From an uncultured Victivallales bacterium (GTDB taxonomy: Bacteria; Verrucomicrobiota; Lentisphaeria; Oligosphaerales; JAFGRS01): DNA of 34,060 bases. Shown here one piece after another: positions 1 through 7,065 of this stretch. The notes under the pieces are model-generated. The model was not told the DNA's origin and searched no databases. It was given only the letters and a program-made list of their open reading frames with translations. The stretch spans positions 1 to 34,060 of the forward strand of contig CAILUI010000400.1 in NCBI GenBank assembly GCA_903837355.1, given 5' to 3'. Each line of letters opens with the position of its first letter. The first letter of the stretch is position 1. The position numbers were made by a program, and so were the translations under genes.

Positions 1-531
1 ATAGCCGAAGGCGCGCAGGTTACGATCAGAAAACGGCTCCAGATAGATGATGGACGAGTAGACGTCCCGGTCGCCTGCCGGCCGCACCGTATACTGCGGG
101 AATCCCTCAGCGCGGATCGCCTCGAGGTGACCGGGTAGTGCCGCGGGCGGGATCAGCAGCGCAAAGCCGATACCCTGGATACCGGGCAGACGCTGTTCGA
201 CCTTCTGGTACTGGGTAAAGGCACGCCACTCATCGCGGGTGACCCGATCGGACGCCCGACACAGCGCCGCACCACTCAGCAAGATAGCCGCGTGGGCGTC
301 CATCCTGTCCGCAATGCTCTTGCGGATGTCGTCACAGCGCGCGGTGAACTCCTGCCTTGCCGCCTCCTCCACCGTCGACTTCACGTACAGGGTTACACTG
401 GCGGTAACGGCCACACCGACTGCCGCGACGATCCAGGCGGCGTAGCGCTTCCGGCGCGGCGGCGCAGGGGTGGACGGCGGAGATACCGGGGCGACCGGCA
501 GAGCCGCGGCCTTGAGGTTCTTCCTGGCCAT
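1..531 (-). CDS. CHASE-domain sensor protein, N-terminal part (runs off left edge)
   Basis: The reverse strand is open from an ATG at 531 to the window edge, giving 177 residues. After a Pro/Ala-rich cytoplasmic tail there is one membrane span (about residues 30-50). An extracellular segment follows whose core (LPGIQGIGFALLIPP near 115-129, then AEGFPQYTVRPAGDRDVYSS and IIYLEPF near 141-167) matches the CHASE ligand-sensing domain of sensor histidine kinases and diguanylate cyclases. A second span and the output domain should lie beyond the edge, so kinase or cyclase cannot be decided. A GAGGAGG lies about 20 bases before the ATG, which is far for a ribosome site. The family assignment rests on recognisable motifs; the signal sensed is unknown. 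It is a host gene, transcribed in the same direction as the mraZ operon but about 400 bases beyond it. Confidence 0.8.
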   Translation of the reverse strand, partial: MARKNLKAAALPVAPVSPPSTPAPPRRKRYAAWIVAAVGVAVTASVTLYVKSTVEEAARQEFTARCDDIRKSIADRMDAHAAILLSGAALCRASDRVTRDEWRAFTQYQKVEQRLPGIQGIGFALLIPPAALPGHLEAIRAEGFPQYTVRPAGDRDVYSSIIYLEPFSDRNLRAFGY

Positions 532-939
532 ATGGATACGCGCCCCGATGGGCCTCCTCGTGTGACCGCGCAGTAAGCCGCCGCCCCTGACCGGCAGAGC
601 CGCGGCCAGAAGCAGGGCAAGAGGTAGGGCTCTTCTCTCACGCCTATAACTCTACATCCGCAGGCGCCTTCCCTTCTCCGGACAAGGCAGATTCCCACGG
701 CGCTTTATTATAGCATAAATCGTGCCCAGAATCTATGTACGGCCGCGGAAGCGGCCGCGACAGCAGGCCATATAGTGATTATAAGTATATTATAACCAAA
801 TACTTAGGTTAACTAGGCCGCTCCATCCGTTTCGCCTTGGTCCGAGAGCCTGGCGCCGCCGTACCGTTCCTGCCGCCGAGCCCCATTGGCTAGAAACGGC
901 CGCCAGGTTGGCTAAATCCAGCCGCTCCAGACAGAAGAG
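532..939. other. Intergenic region with AT-rich patch, hairpin and possible promoter
   Basis: No credible gene is seen in these 408 bases. On the minus strand a perfect TATAAT (707-712) could be the -10 of a promoter for the CHASE gene, though no good -35 precedes it and the leader would be about 170 bases. A 7-bp hairpin with GGAA loop (CGGCCGC/GCGGCCG) spans 740-757. An AT-rich patch at 765-815 contains TTATAA-GTATA-TTATAA (779-795) and contrasts with the GC-rich surroundings. GCCTGGCG near 848 and CGCCAGG near 901 could pair as a distant hairpin after the SEDS gene. Confidence 0.4.
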
Positions 940-2106
940 TCAAGGGCCGTGGAGGCGCCGACGAGTGGGCGCTGGCGAGTCCACCTGGGGACGCGGCGGG
1001 AGGGGTGGCGCGGGGGCGGCGTGGACCATGGCCTCGACGATGCCGAAGGCCATCATGGTGGAGATCAGGGAGCTGCCGCCGTAACTGATCAGCGGTAGGG
1101 TGATGCCGGTCGGGGGCATCAGGCCGAGGTTGACGCTGAGGTGCACGAAGGCCTGCAGGACCAGCATGCCGGTGATGCCGAAGATGCTGGCGGCACGGAA
1201 GCGGTCCGTGGTTCGGCAGGCGTGGTAGTGGCCGTAGAGCGCCAGTGCCAGAATCAGCACCAGCAGCGGCAGGGTGCCGACGAAGCCGATCTTCTCGGCC
1301 GTGCTGGCGAAGACGGAGTCGCTGTAGCCGAGCGGCAGGTAGGCACTGGACCAGAGGCCGTCTTCCCAGGCTCGGCCAAAGAGTCCGCCGGAGGCCAGGG
1401 TGCGGCGGAACTGGAGGATATGCCACCCGGATGACTGGGCCGCCTGCTCCGGGTTGAGAAAGCCGGTGATGCGGCGCAGGACGTAGGGATGACGCCAGAG
1501 GACGAAAGCCAGGGCCGGCAGGACGGCCAGGCCGGAGGCGAGGAGGTGGCGCAGGCGACCATCGAAACCCCAGTAAAGCAGCAGAAAGGTGAGCAGGTAG
1601 ACGAGCAGCGAGCCGAAGTCTGGTTGCAGGGCGATGGGGAGGCCCCACAGCGCCACCAGCAGCAGGACCGGCAGGAAACCGCGGCCCCAGGCGGCGCGCT
1701 GGGCCGCGGTGCGGTCGAGCAGCCAGGCCAGGCTCAGCACGTAGATCGGCTTGGCCAATTCGCTGGGCTGCAGGAAGTAGCCGTGCCAGGCGAACCAGCC
1801 ACGCATGCCGTTGATGCGGATGCCCAGCACCAGCACCAGCAGCAGCGGCGCATAGGCGGCCGCGGCAAGCCAGGGCAAGCCACGGCGGTAGAAGCGCGGG
1901 GGCAGGCTGGCGCAGATGAGCAGAGCCGCAGCCCCCAGGCCGACCCACAGGCCCTGGCGAGCCGCGAAGTTGCGGCCGCTGTCGCCACTGCGGCTGGCAT
2001 TGTAGATGGCCCAGCACCCCCAGAGGCTGACGCACAAAAAGAAAATAGACGCGCGCGAGAGACGCAGTGGGCAGCGTGCGCCGAGGCTCCGCAGTCTGGC
2101 CATCAT
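940..2106 (-). CDS. SEDS-family peptidoglycan polymerase (FtsW/RodA type)
   Basis: This 388-residue polytopic membrane protein has the SEDS hallmarks in order: QPSELAK (113-119), QPDFGS (161-166), the GYSDSVFA..AE loop (260-271) and PPTGITLPLISYGGSS (331-346). In this family the Asp of the large extracellular loop (here about D263) is required for lipid II glycosyltransferase activity, and it is present. Length is typical. The ATG overlaps the stop of the upstream PBP-like gene by ATGA, so translation is coupled and the two products probably form a complex. FtsW (division) versus RodA (elongation) cannot be settled from sequence alone; position after mraZ and ftsL favours a division role. The last 25 residues are a Pro/Arg-rich tail. 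It is the last gene of the operon. Confidence 0.9.
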   Translation of the reverse strand: MMARLRSLGARCPLRLSRASIFFLCVSLWGCWAIYNASRSGDSGRNFAARQGLWVGLGAAALLICASLPPRFYRRGLPWLAAAAYAPLLLVLVLGIRINGMRGWFAWHGYFLQPSELAKPIYVLSLAWLLDRTAAQRAAWGRGFLPVLLLVALWGLPIALQPDFGSLLVYLLTFLLLYWGFDGRLRHLLASGLAVLPALAFVLWRHPYVLRRITGFLNPEQAAQSSGWHILQFRRTLASGGLFGRAWEDGLWSSAYLPLGYSDSVFASTAEKIGFVGTLPLLVLILALALYGHYHACRTTDRFRAASIFGITGMLVLQAFVHLSVNLGLMPPTGITLPLISYGGSSLISTMMAFGIVEAMVHAAPAPPLPPRPQVDSPAPTRRRLHGP

Positions 2107-2858
2107 GGCGAGGCCTCCTCACGGAGCGGGGCCCGCAGCGGGAGCTGGACGTCGAGCCCGGGGCGCAGTTCGCTGACTTTCTGCCAGGTCTCGGGGAGCC
2201 AGCGGCCGTCTCTATCGAGCATGACGTGAAAGGCCCCAGGCTGGCCGCGGAGGATATCGTCGAATTCGCGTTCAACGCCGCTGATCCCGACCTCGCTGCC
2301 ATCCTCGCCGTGGGTCACGCGACCGATGTAGTCGCGCCAGCCGGGCGTCGGCGTCAGGTGGCGGCGGAAGCCGGACGAAATCTCGAGCCCGGGCACCTGG
2401 TCGGCGAGGGCTTCAAGGCGGATGGCACGCTCCACGGAAAGGTCACGCGCCAGTTCGAGACGCTGGCCGAGCAGGGCGCTGGGGAGGGGCCGGGGCAGCG
2501 CGGCGGTGAGCCAGGGCTCGCTATCGAGGAGGGCCAGGAGAGTGCTGGCCTGAGCGGCGTCATGGGGCAGGCGCCAGTGCACCGCGAAGACGCGTTCCGA
2601 CCAGGCCAGCAGGCGGCTATCGCGGTCCAGGATGCGCCCGCGGGCCGCGGGCACGACGCCGGCAAAGACGGCGTCGCGCTCCATGGCCTCGAGGTAGCGG
2701 CCACGGTCGAAAACCATGAACTGCGCCAGGCGCAGCAGGATCAGGATACCCCACAGGCAGAAGACGAAGAGCAGGACGGTGAGGCGGTTGCCAACCCGCG
2801 GTTCGGGGCGCACAGGCGGCGCCGAGCCGGAGCGCAGCGGGACACTGGGACAGGTCAC
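2103..2858 (-). CDS. Class B PBP-like protein with dimerisation/pedestal domain only (no transpeptidase)
   Basis: A GTG at 2858 overlapping the upstream stop (GTGA) gives 251 residues; the frame is open further upstream but would run deep into the ftsL-like gene. It has one span (about 25-43), then RGRILDRDSRLLA (73-85), the canonical start of the PBP dimerisation (pedestal) domain, an ELARDLS..A..LEAL segment, GISGVEREFDDILRGQPG, and ends at PGLDVQLPL where family members normally continue into the transpeptidase domain. Here the reading frame stops about 10 residues later and overlaps the SEDS start by ATGA. No SxxK, SxN or KTG motif is present. In RodA-PBP2 the pedestal contacts and activates the SEDS enzyme, so this may be an activator without cross-linking activity (inference). 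A clean coupled junction argues against a random break. Confidence 0.8.
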   Translation of the reverse strand: MTCPSVPLRSGSAPPVRPEPRVGNRLTVLLFVFCLWGILILLRLAQFMVFDRGRYLEAMERDAVFAGVVPAARGRILDRDSRLLAWSERVFAVHWRLPHDAAQASTLLALLDSEPWLTAALPRPLPSALLGQRLELARDLSVERAIRLEALADQVPGLEISSGFRRHLTPTPGWRDYIGRVTHGEDGSEVGISGVEREFDDILRGQPGAFHVMLDRDGRWLPETWQKVSELRPGLDVQLPLRAPLREEASP

Positions 2859-3124
2859 GGCTGGCGTGATGGCAGGGAGCACGTCCGCACCAGGAAGAGG
2901 GCCTGCTGGCTGCTCAGGTCGCCCGCGCGGGTGGCGAGGGAGTCGCCGGCCAGGTGGTGGCTCCACTCGGTCAGTTGGGTTTGGACCAGAGCCAGGCGCG
3001 CGTCATGGTGCCGGAGTTCCAGGGAGACTTCGCGGGCGCCGGTCAGCAGCAACACGCCCAGAGCCGCCAGCAGACAGACGCTGAAACGCCGCTTCCACGC
3101 TTCGATATCCGGTCTGATGCTCAT
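2855..3124 (-). CDS. FtsL-like small bitopic protein
   Basis: Eighty-nine residues start at ATG 3124, 52 bases after the mraZ stop, with GAGG about 10 bases upstream. A short basic cytoplasmic segment (PDIEAWKRR) is followed by one hydrophobic span (about 15-30) and a soluble part rich in Leu, Gln and His that could form a coiled coil. Size, topology and position between mraZ and a PBP-like gene are those of FtsL, which bridges FtsI/FtsW with the rest of the divisome. FtsL proteins share little sequence, so the call rests on context. Its stop overlaps the next GTG by GTGA. Confidence 0.65.
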   Translation of the reverse strand: MSIRPDIEAWKRRFSVCLLAALGVLLLTGAREVSLELRHHDARLALVQTQLTEWSHHLAGDSLATRAGDLSSQQALFLVRTCSLPSRQP

Positions 3125-3176
3125 GGTCCGATCCTCGCTCCCGGCCGCGGCCCGTGCGCCGCGGCTCGCGTCGGGC

Positions 3177-3665
3177 TCAGGGGGCTGACTCCGGCGGCCG
3201 CAACTCGGCGGCCATCTGCGCCTCGGTGCGGCGCCGTTCGTGCTCGAGCACGAGCCGCATCTCTTCGTCCCAGCGCGCGCTGTTCCAGATCTCCAGCCGG
3301 TACCCGCAGCCGACCAGGGCCGCTTCCGTTCCCGGTTCCAGGCCAAGGATACTCCGGAAGGCGTGCGGGATGGTGATCCGGCCCTGGTTGGAGACCCGTT
3401 CGGGCTCGGTCCACGGCCAGATCGTCCGCGACGTCCGCCGCAGGCGCACGTCGGTCAGCGCCTGCCGCACGGCCTGGTCGTCCTGCCGCGACATCTCGGC
3501 CCAGACACCCTGCGGGTACACGCCGAGAGCGCCCTCGGGATGGAGATGCAGCATCACCGCCGCGCCCAACCGCTCAAACTCGGCGGCAAAGCGTGGGGTG
3601 AGGCGGATCCTACCGTTGGCGTCGATCTGACAGCGGTCCTGGCCAGAGAACTCCACCATGCTCAC
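3177..3665 (-). CDS. mraZ: MraZ transcriptional regulator
   Basis: These 162 residues form two tandem SpoVT/AbrB-like half domains: QIDANGRIRLTPRF near residue 13 with the D-x3-R signature, and VSNQGRITIPHAFR near residue 91, where the Asp is replaced by Ser. MraZ forms ring-shaped oligomers that bind direct repeats upstream of its own gene and represses the division/cell-wall cluster. The start is either GTG at 3665 or ATG at 3659; neither has a clear ribosome site. It is followed directly by the ftsL-like gene, so rsmH, the usual neighbour, is missing. Promoter and candidate operator lie at 3701-3745. Confidence 0.92.
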   Translation of the reverse strand: MSMVEFSGQDRCQIDANGRIRLTPRFAAEFERLGAAVMLHLHPEGALGVYPQGVWAEMSRQDDQAVRQALTDVRLRRTSRTIWPWTEPERVSNQGRITIPHAFRSILGLEPGTEAALVGCGYRLEIWNSARWDEEMRLVLEHERRRTEAQMAAELRPPESAP

Positions 3666-3700
3666 ACAGGGCTGACGACGGCCTCAACGCGTACACCTTC

Positions 3701-3745
3701 GTCCAATATCATCCAAACCATAACTGTTTTTGTCCACGATTGCAA
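3701..3745 (-). promoter_or_regulatory. Candidate mraZ promoter with MraZ-box-like repeats
   Basis: On the minus strand TTGCAA (3745-3740), a 17-base spacer and TATGGT (3722-3717) resemble a sigma-70 promoter reading toward mraZ, with the start codon about 50 bases downstream. TGGAC (3736-3732), TGGAT (3715-3711) and TGGAC (3705-3701) lie on one helical face, the last two exactly 10 bases apart. That is the spacing of the TGGGN-N5 direct repeats bound by E. coli MraZ. The motif differs at one base, so this is a candidate. Confidence 0.5.
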
Positions 3746-3803
3746 GGGCGCCCGTCCATCTTTCAGGGCTGTTCCAAGATCGCGGTTCCCGCTACGGGTG
3801 AGC

Positions 3804-3891
3804 GCGTGAGAACGTGAAAGCGTGGATTCGTGGCAGACAGCCGGCACACGCGCCGTAACCCTCACGCAATCACGCTCTCACGCTTTCACCG
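3804..3891. repeat. Two inverted blocks of an 8-bp tandem repeat (NCGTGANN)
   Basis: On the plus strand 3804-3833 reads as four consecutive octamers around CGTG (GCGTGAGA, ACGTGAAA, GCGTGGAT, TCGTGG). On the minus strand 3891-3860 reads as CGGTGAAA, GCGTGAGA, GCGTGATT, GCGTGAGG. The two blocks are inverted about a 26-base centre, and GTGAAAGCGTG (3814-3824) pairs perfectly with 3879-3889. It lies 140-230 bases upstream of mraZ and could be a regulatory array or a dispersed repeat. Confidence 0.75.
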
Positions 3892-4218
3892 TGCCGGTGA
3901 CCAACAGCGGTGGTCGTTGGGAAAACGGAACAGCCCTGCCCATCTTTCCCACCCGGTAACCGGTCACTGGATGGGGGGGCCTGCTGGTTTGGGTCCGGGG
4001 TCGCTGTCACGAGAGAGGAGGTTTGCTGAGGTCGGCGGAGGGCGTCTGAGGCTGACGGGCGCCAATCGACGTTTGCTCACTCGGGGGCAGAAGCACACGT
4101 GATATGCAGTGTGCGGATAGCCGATAGCTGGTGTGCGGCGGCCCCTTGCAGTGCATCCAAGGGGTCTGTACCGTAACCCCAAGCGGCCTGATGCACGTCC
4201 GCGTGGGGGGAGTAGTCG
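3892..4218. other. Gene-free stretch, probable host/prophage boundary zone
   Basis: No credible gene is seen. GTTTGCT occurs at 4021 and 4071, and GTGTGCGG at 4109 and 4131 (22 bases apart). Such repeats could be transposase-binding sites near a Mu-type left end, but no defined end or target duplication can be recognised without the right end. TGGG-like boxes at 3939-3951 (minus strand) are 9 bases apart and far from mraZ. Confidence 0.25.
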
Positions 4219-4926
4219 ATGGTGTTCACCTTCTTCTGCCACAAGTGCGGGAAAGAGCTCGAGGCTGAGTCGGGATGGTCCGGCCAGAAGTCTCCGTGTC
4301 CGTCGTGCTCAACGATGCTGGTCATTCCATCCGCCGCCGGCGATCCGACCGATGCCGGTGAGGATCTACCTGCCGATGCCGGCGAGGATCTACCAGTACT
4401 GGCCAGGTGCCCCATATGTGGCGATCTGAAAGGGTATGCACGGGCGCGCATAGGCCGCGACGTTGAGTGCAGGGGATGTGGGGCGCTATTCGCTCTATCG
4501 GAGGCAGAGCGGGCAGAGTGCCCGTCCTGCCATGCTCCTGCAGATGGCGCTGATACGCGGTGTGCTTCATGCGGTGAGGCAATACCATCCCGGTTTGAGC
4601 GTGACCAGCAAGCGCGGATGGTTGCTGAGATCGAGAGGACCGCGCAGCAGAGGGCGGAACTGCAGAAGATCCAGGCGAATGCAGTGGCTGCTATAGGACA
4701 GGAGATCAGGTGTCCTCGCTGCGGATCCAGTCAGATAGCGTCCGGTAGGAAGGGATTCAATGGAGTCGCAGGCCTGCTCGGGGCGCTTGCCGTTGGCCCG
4801 ATCGGTCTCCTTGCCGGATGCTCCGGAAGTGGGGAGATCGAGATCACATGCCTGGCATGTTCCCACCGATGGAAGCCAAGTTCTCTGGCCTACTGGGTCC
4901 GCAAGATCGCCCAGGCGAGGAAGTAA
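4219..4926 (+). CDS. Multi-zinc-ribbon protein with glycine-rich hydrophobic segment
   Basis: This protein has 235 residues, with a GGGGGAG ribosome site about 7 bases before the ATG. Cys pairs occur in FCHKCGKELEAESGWSG...CPSC (7-30), CPIC/CRGCG (64-88), CPSC/CASCG (100-118) and CPRCG...CLAC (165-213), so up to four zinc ribbons are likely. The last ribbon is interrupted by a Gly/Ala/Leu-rich stretch (about 179-203), a layout I recognise from small prophage and bacterial proteins of unknown role. ADAGEDLP is duplicated in the linker at 45-60. A Gln/Glu-rich helix lies before the last ribbon. It is convergent with the methylase, separated by a hairpin, and may be the leftmost prophage gene (moron) or a host gene. 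Function unknown. Confidence 0.7.
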   Translation: MVFTFFCHKCGKELEAESGWSGQKSPCPSCSTMLVIPSAAGDPTDAGEDLPADAGEDLPVLARCPICGDLKGYARARIGRDVECRGCGALFALSEAERAECPSCHAPADGADTRCASCGEAIPSRFERDQQARMVAEIERTAQQRAELQKIQANAVAAIGQEIRCPRCGSSQIASGRKGFNGVAGLLGALAVGPIGLLAGCSGSGEIEITCLACSHRWKPSSLAYWVRKIAQARK

Positions 4927-4958
4927 CCCGGACCGGACTGCGGATCGTCCGGGCCGGG
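4927..4958. terminator. Bidirectional hairpin between convergent genes
   Basis: CCCGGACCGGAC (4927-4938) pairs with GTCCGGGCCGGG (4947-4958) over 12 positions with one A-G mismatch and an 8-base loop. It starts right after the stop of the zinc-ribbon gene and lies just past the methylase stop. There is no long T run on either side, so termination is likely but not certain. Confidence 0.55.
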
Positions 4959-4966
4959 GATCCATC

Positions 4967-5842
4967 CTATCGGGCGGCGGCCTCACGGACGCGCCGCATG
5001 GCCTCCGGGTTGCGCCAGATGACATCGACCCGGCCCTGCTTCGCCTTTGAGTTCCCGGCGCCCTGGAGGCCGCTGTTGCGCGTCCTGGCGGCGGCCGAGC
5101 AGACGACGGGGACCTCGGTCGAGTCCCACCCTGCTGCGGCGAGCGGATCGTACAGCGGGGAGCGGTAGCCACTCAGCACCACGGCGCCGTTGTAGCCGAT
5201 CAGCGTCGCGATCAGCTCCTCGTGGTCACGGTCCTGCAGCTCGTGGGCGTACCCTCCAGATCGCCTGGCGCCGGAGACGTAGGGGGGATCGCAGTAGGCC
5301 AGCCATCCTGGGCCGGCGTAGCGCTCGAGCACGATCCGCCAGTCGCAGCACTCGAGCTGGACGCGCTGCATACGGGCGTGGATCGCGGGGAGGTCCTGGA
5401 GGGCGTGCAGCCAGCGGGCCACGGAGGCGGCCATCCCTGACGATGTGGACTCGGTAGCCGCTCCCCAGGCGTGGCCGAATGACCCGCCGAACGAGCAGCG
5501 GGCGACGTAGTACCACCTGGCGGCCTGCTCCAGTGGATCGTGGATCGCGACCCAGGTGCGGGTGCACTCCTCCCACAGTTCCCGGCTGAACGGCATGGCC
5601 TGGACGCGCTGCATGAACTTTGGGAACTGGTCGGGGTCGGCCACGCAGCGGAAGAAGCTGACCAGGACGCGGTCGACGTCGTTGTACACCTCGACCTCGG
5701 CCACCGGCTTGGCGAGCAGGATCGAGGCGCCTCCGCCAAACGGCTCGATGTACCTGGTGTGCGGCGGCAGGGCCGCCAGGACGGCATTGCGGATCTTCGG
5801 GGCGGCCTTGCCGCCGAACCACGGGAACGCTGCGGTCATCAT
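4967..5842 (-). CDS. D12-class DNA adenine N6-methyltransferase (Dam-like)
   Basis: Of 291 residues, the N-terminal FPWFGGK, the SAM-binding IEPFGGGAS (motif I), YNDVD, and the catalytic YCDPPYV (DPPY, motif IV) are all present and in D12-class order. Length matches Dam/T4 Dam relatives. Such enzymes are common in Mu-like phages, where they may protect phage DNA from restriction or affect transposition and gene expression. AAGGAG lies 6 bases before the first of two ATGs. It is the last gene of the leftward early operon, separated from the winged-helix gene by 179 bases that hold a GC-rich hairpin and no gene. No restriction partner is seen nearby. The target sequence (GATC or other) cannot be read from sequence. 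Confidence 0.93.
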   Translation of the reverse strand: MMTAAFPWFGGKAAPKIRNAVLAALPPHTRYIEPFGGGASILLAKPVAEVEVYNDVDRVLVSFFRCVADPDQFPKFMQRVQAMPFSRELWEECTRTWVAIHDPLEQAARWYYVARCSFGGSFGHAWGAATESTSSGMAASVARWLHALQDLPAIHARMQRVQLECCDWRIVLERYAGPGWLAYCDPPYVSGARRSGGYAHELQDRDHEELIATLIGYNGAVVLSGYRSPLYDPLAAAGWDSTEVPVVCSAAARTRNSGLQGAGNSKAKQGRVDVIWRNPEAMRRVREAAAR

Positions 5843-5989
5843 AGTGGGCTCCTTGTTGGTCAGAAAAAGAAGACCGCGCCATGGTGGCCAAGCGAAGGCA
5901 GGGCTACGTTTCGCCCGCTCTGTTCGGAGCAGCCTTCGGGTGGCCGCGCGTTATGGCGCGGTCGGGATGGGGAGTTGGCGCTCCCCTCC

Positions 5990-6010
5990 CTGCTCCCCTA
6001 TCGGGGGCAG
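5990..6010. terminator. GC-rich hairpin between the winged-helix and methylase genes
   Basis: CTGCTCCCC, a TATC loop and GGGGGCAG form an 8-9 bp stem with one bulge. It lies 12 bases past the winged-helix stop and about 150 bases before the methylase start on the minus strand. No clear T tract follows, so it may attenuate transcription into the methylase gene or protect the 3' end. Confidence 0.35.
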
Positions 6011-6021
6011 GGGTCGATCAG

Positions 6022-6543
6022 TTACTCTGCGTTGCACCCCCCTTCCCACTGCCCGTGGCCTCTATGAACCATGCCGACGCTCTGGGCCTGGATGCGTACC
6101 CTCCGGTACCGGACCATGGTTAGCATCGCGCGACCACGCAAAGTGCGGCAGTAGCGCGTCACCTCGGCCGGATCGGAGCTGTGGAAGTAGCCGCTGTCGC
6201 TGGCGAGCAGAACATGCCCGTCGATCTGGATGGCCTCGAACCACGTGGTGATCAGTTCCCGGACCCGCGTCCCTCTGTCCACGTCCCGCAGATCGGCCCA
6301 CAGGCCCGCCTCCTGGGCTATCCTTGGCGCAGTGATGGCGTGGCCGCGGTCCCTGTGGGTAACGAGTACCCCTGCGATGGCAACGGCCTCTGGCGGGGGC
6401 TCTGCAGGCACTCTGCATGGGTTCTGCGGCGCGGGTGCAGCAACGCTGCGACGCTCCTGTTCAGCCCAGGCGAAGAGCCCCAGGCCGGCGACAGCCGCGT
6501 CACCGCTGCGAAGGATCGGTCCTGTGTCCCTGGTATCCGTCAG
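6022..6543 (-). CDS. Phage winged-helix-like protein, probable CTG start
   Basis: The C-terminal part (GLWADLRDVDRGTRVRELI...VLLASDSGYFHSSDPAEVTRYCRTLRGRAM) is typical of small phage winged-helix proteins: a helix-turn-helix, a short wing with a SGYF turn, and a final Arg-rich helix. Conventional starts give only about 129 residues (GTG 6411). The frame stays open with sensible coding to a CTG at 6543 that overlaps the GemA stop as CTGA, 5 bases after a GGAGG, giving 173 residues beginning (M)TDTRDTGPIL. I prefer that start because every neighbouring junction is coupled the same way. It probably binds DNA, as an early regulator or replication accessory; the target is unknown. Confidence 0.65.
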   Translation of the reverse strand: MTDTRDTGPILRSGDAAVAGLGLFAWAEQERRSVAAPAPQNPCRVPAEPPPEAVAIAGVLVTHRDRGHAITAPRIAQEAGLWADLRDVDRGTRVRELITTWFEAIQIDGHVLLASDSGYFHSSDPAEVTRYCRTLRGRAMLTMVRYRRVRIQAQSVGMVHRGHGQWEGGCNAE

Positions 6544-7031
6544 CCGGCCCTCCGAATGGCGTAGCGCATCCGGTCTTTGAGGGCATCGATCAGGAGGCCT
6601 GCCTGGTGGGAACGCAGGCTATGCAGAGCCGCGATCTTCGATCCGGTAGCGTGGATGGCGATACCCATGAGGTACTGGTCGCTGCGCTCACTCTCCGGAA
6701 GGTACGGTATGAACTGCGCCCAGAGGTCGGTAATGGCATGCAGTTGCGCGTGGGTCGCCAGGCCTGGGGCTCTGTAGCGATTACGCCAGTAGTACCAGTC
6801 CTGGATCTTGCGTGGCTTCCTGCCGACGGCCATGCCGTTGGTCTCAGCCAGGTGAGCAGCGGATTCCATGAGGGGCATAAAGGCCTCGAAATGGGCACCG
6901 CACAGATGCTGGTCTCTGGAGCTTCTGGCGCCGGTGCACTGGTGGAGGCGGTCGCGATAGACCGGATCAGGCATACCGGCATAGCGTCGGTAGATCTGCA
7001 CCAGGCCCTTCGACTTGTTGTCCCAACTCAT
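6540..7031 (-). CDS. GemA/gp16-like phage regulatory protein
   Basis: This is a 163-residue protein with AAAGGA 9 bases before the ATG. Features of the Mu GemA (gp16) group are visible: an N-terminal helix that handles small units (KGLVQIYRRYAGMPDPVYRDRLHQCTGARSS), a central basic segment and a C-terminal stretch with ITDLWAQFIPYLP. In Mu, GemA modulates host gene expression and DNA supercoiling; the biochemical role is not well defined. It sits between the Gam-like gene and the winged-helix gene, matching the order of Mu-like semi-essential early regions. Its TGA overlaps the proposed CTG of the next gene. Confidence 0.7.
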   Translation of the reverse strand: MSWDNKSKGLVQIYRRYAGMPDPVYRDRLHQCTGARSSRDQHLCGAHFEAFMPLMESAAHLAETNGMAVGRKPRKIQDWYYWRNRYRAPGLATHAQLHAITDLWAQFIPYLPESERSDQYLMGIAIHATGSKIAALHSLRSHQAGLLIDALKDRMRYAIRRAG

Positions 7032-7065
7032 GCACGCCGTCCTTTCCGCACTGCAGGGGGCAGAC

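Noticed and set aside
890..2302. A 470-codon minus-strand frame overlapping the SEDS gene
   Set aside because: Different frame from the SEDS protein; Pro/Arg/Leu-rich, without hydrophobic spans or known motifs.
3939..3951. TGGG boxes as MraZ sites
   Set aside because: Spacing is 9 rather than 10 bases and they lie about 280 bases upstream of the gene; the TGGAN set at 3701-3736 is better placed.
5881..6123. An 80-codon plus-strand frame between the methylase and winged-helix genes
   Set aside because: It runs into and is antisense to the winged-helix gene, with no domain or operon partner.
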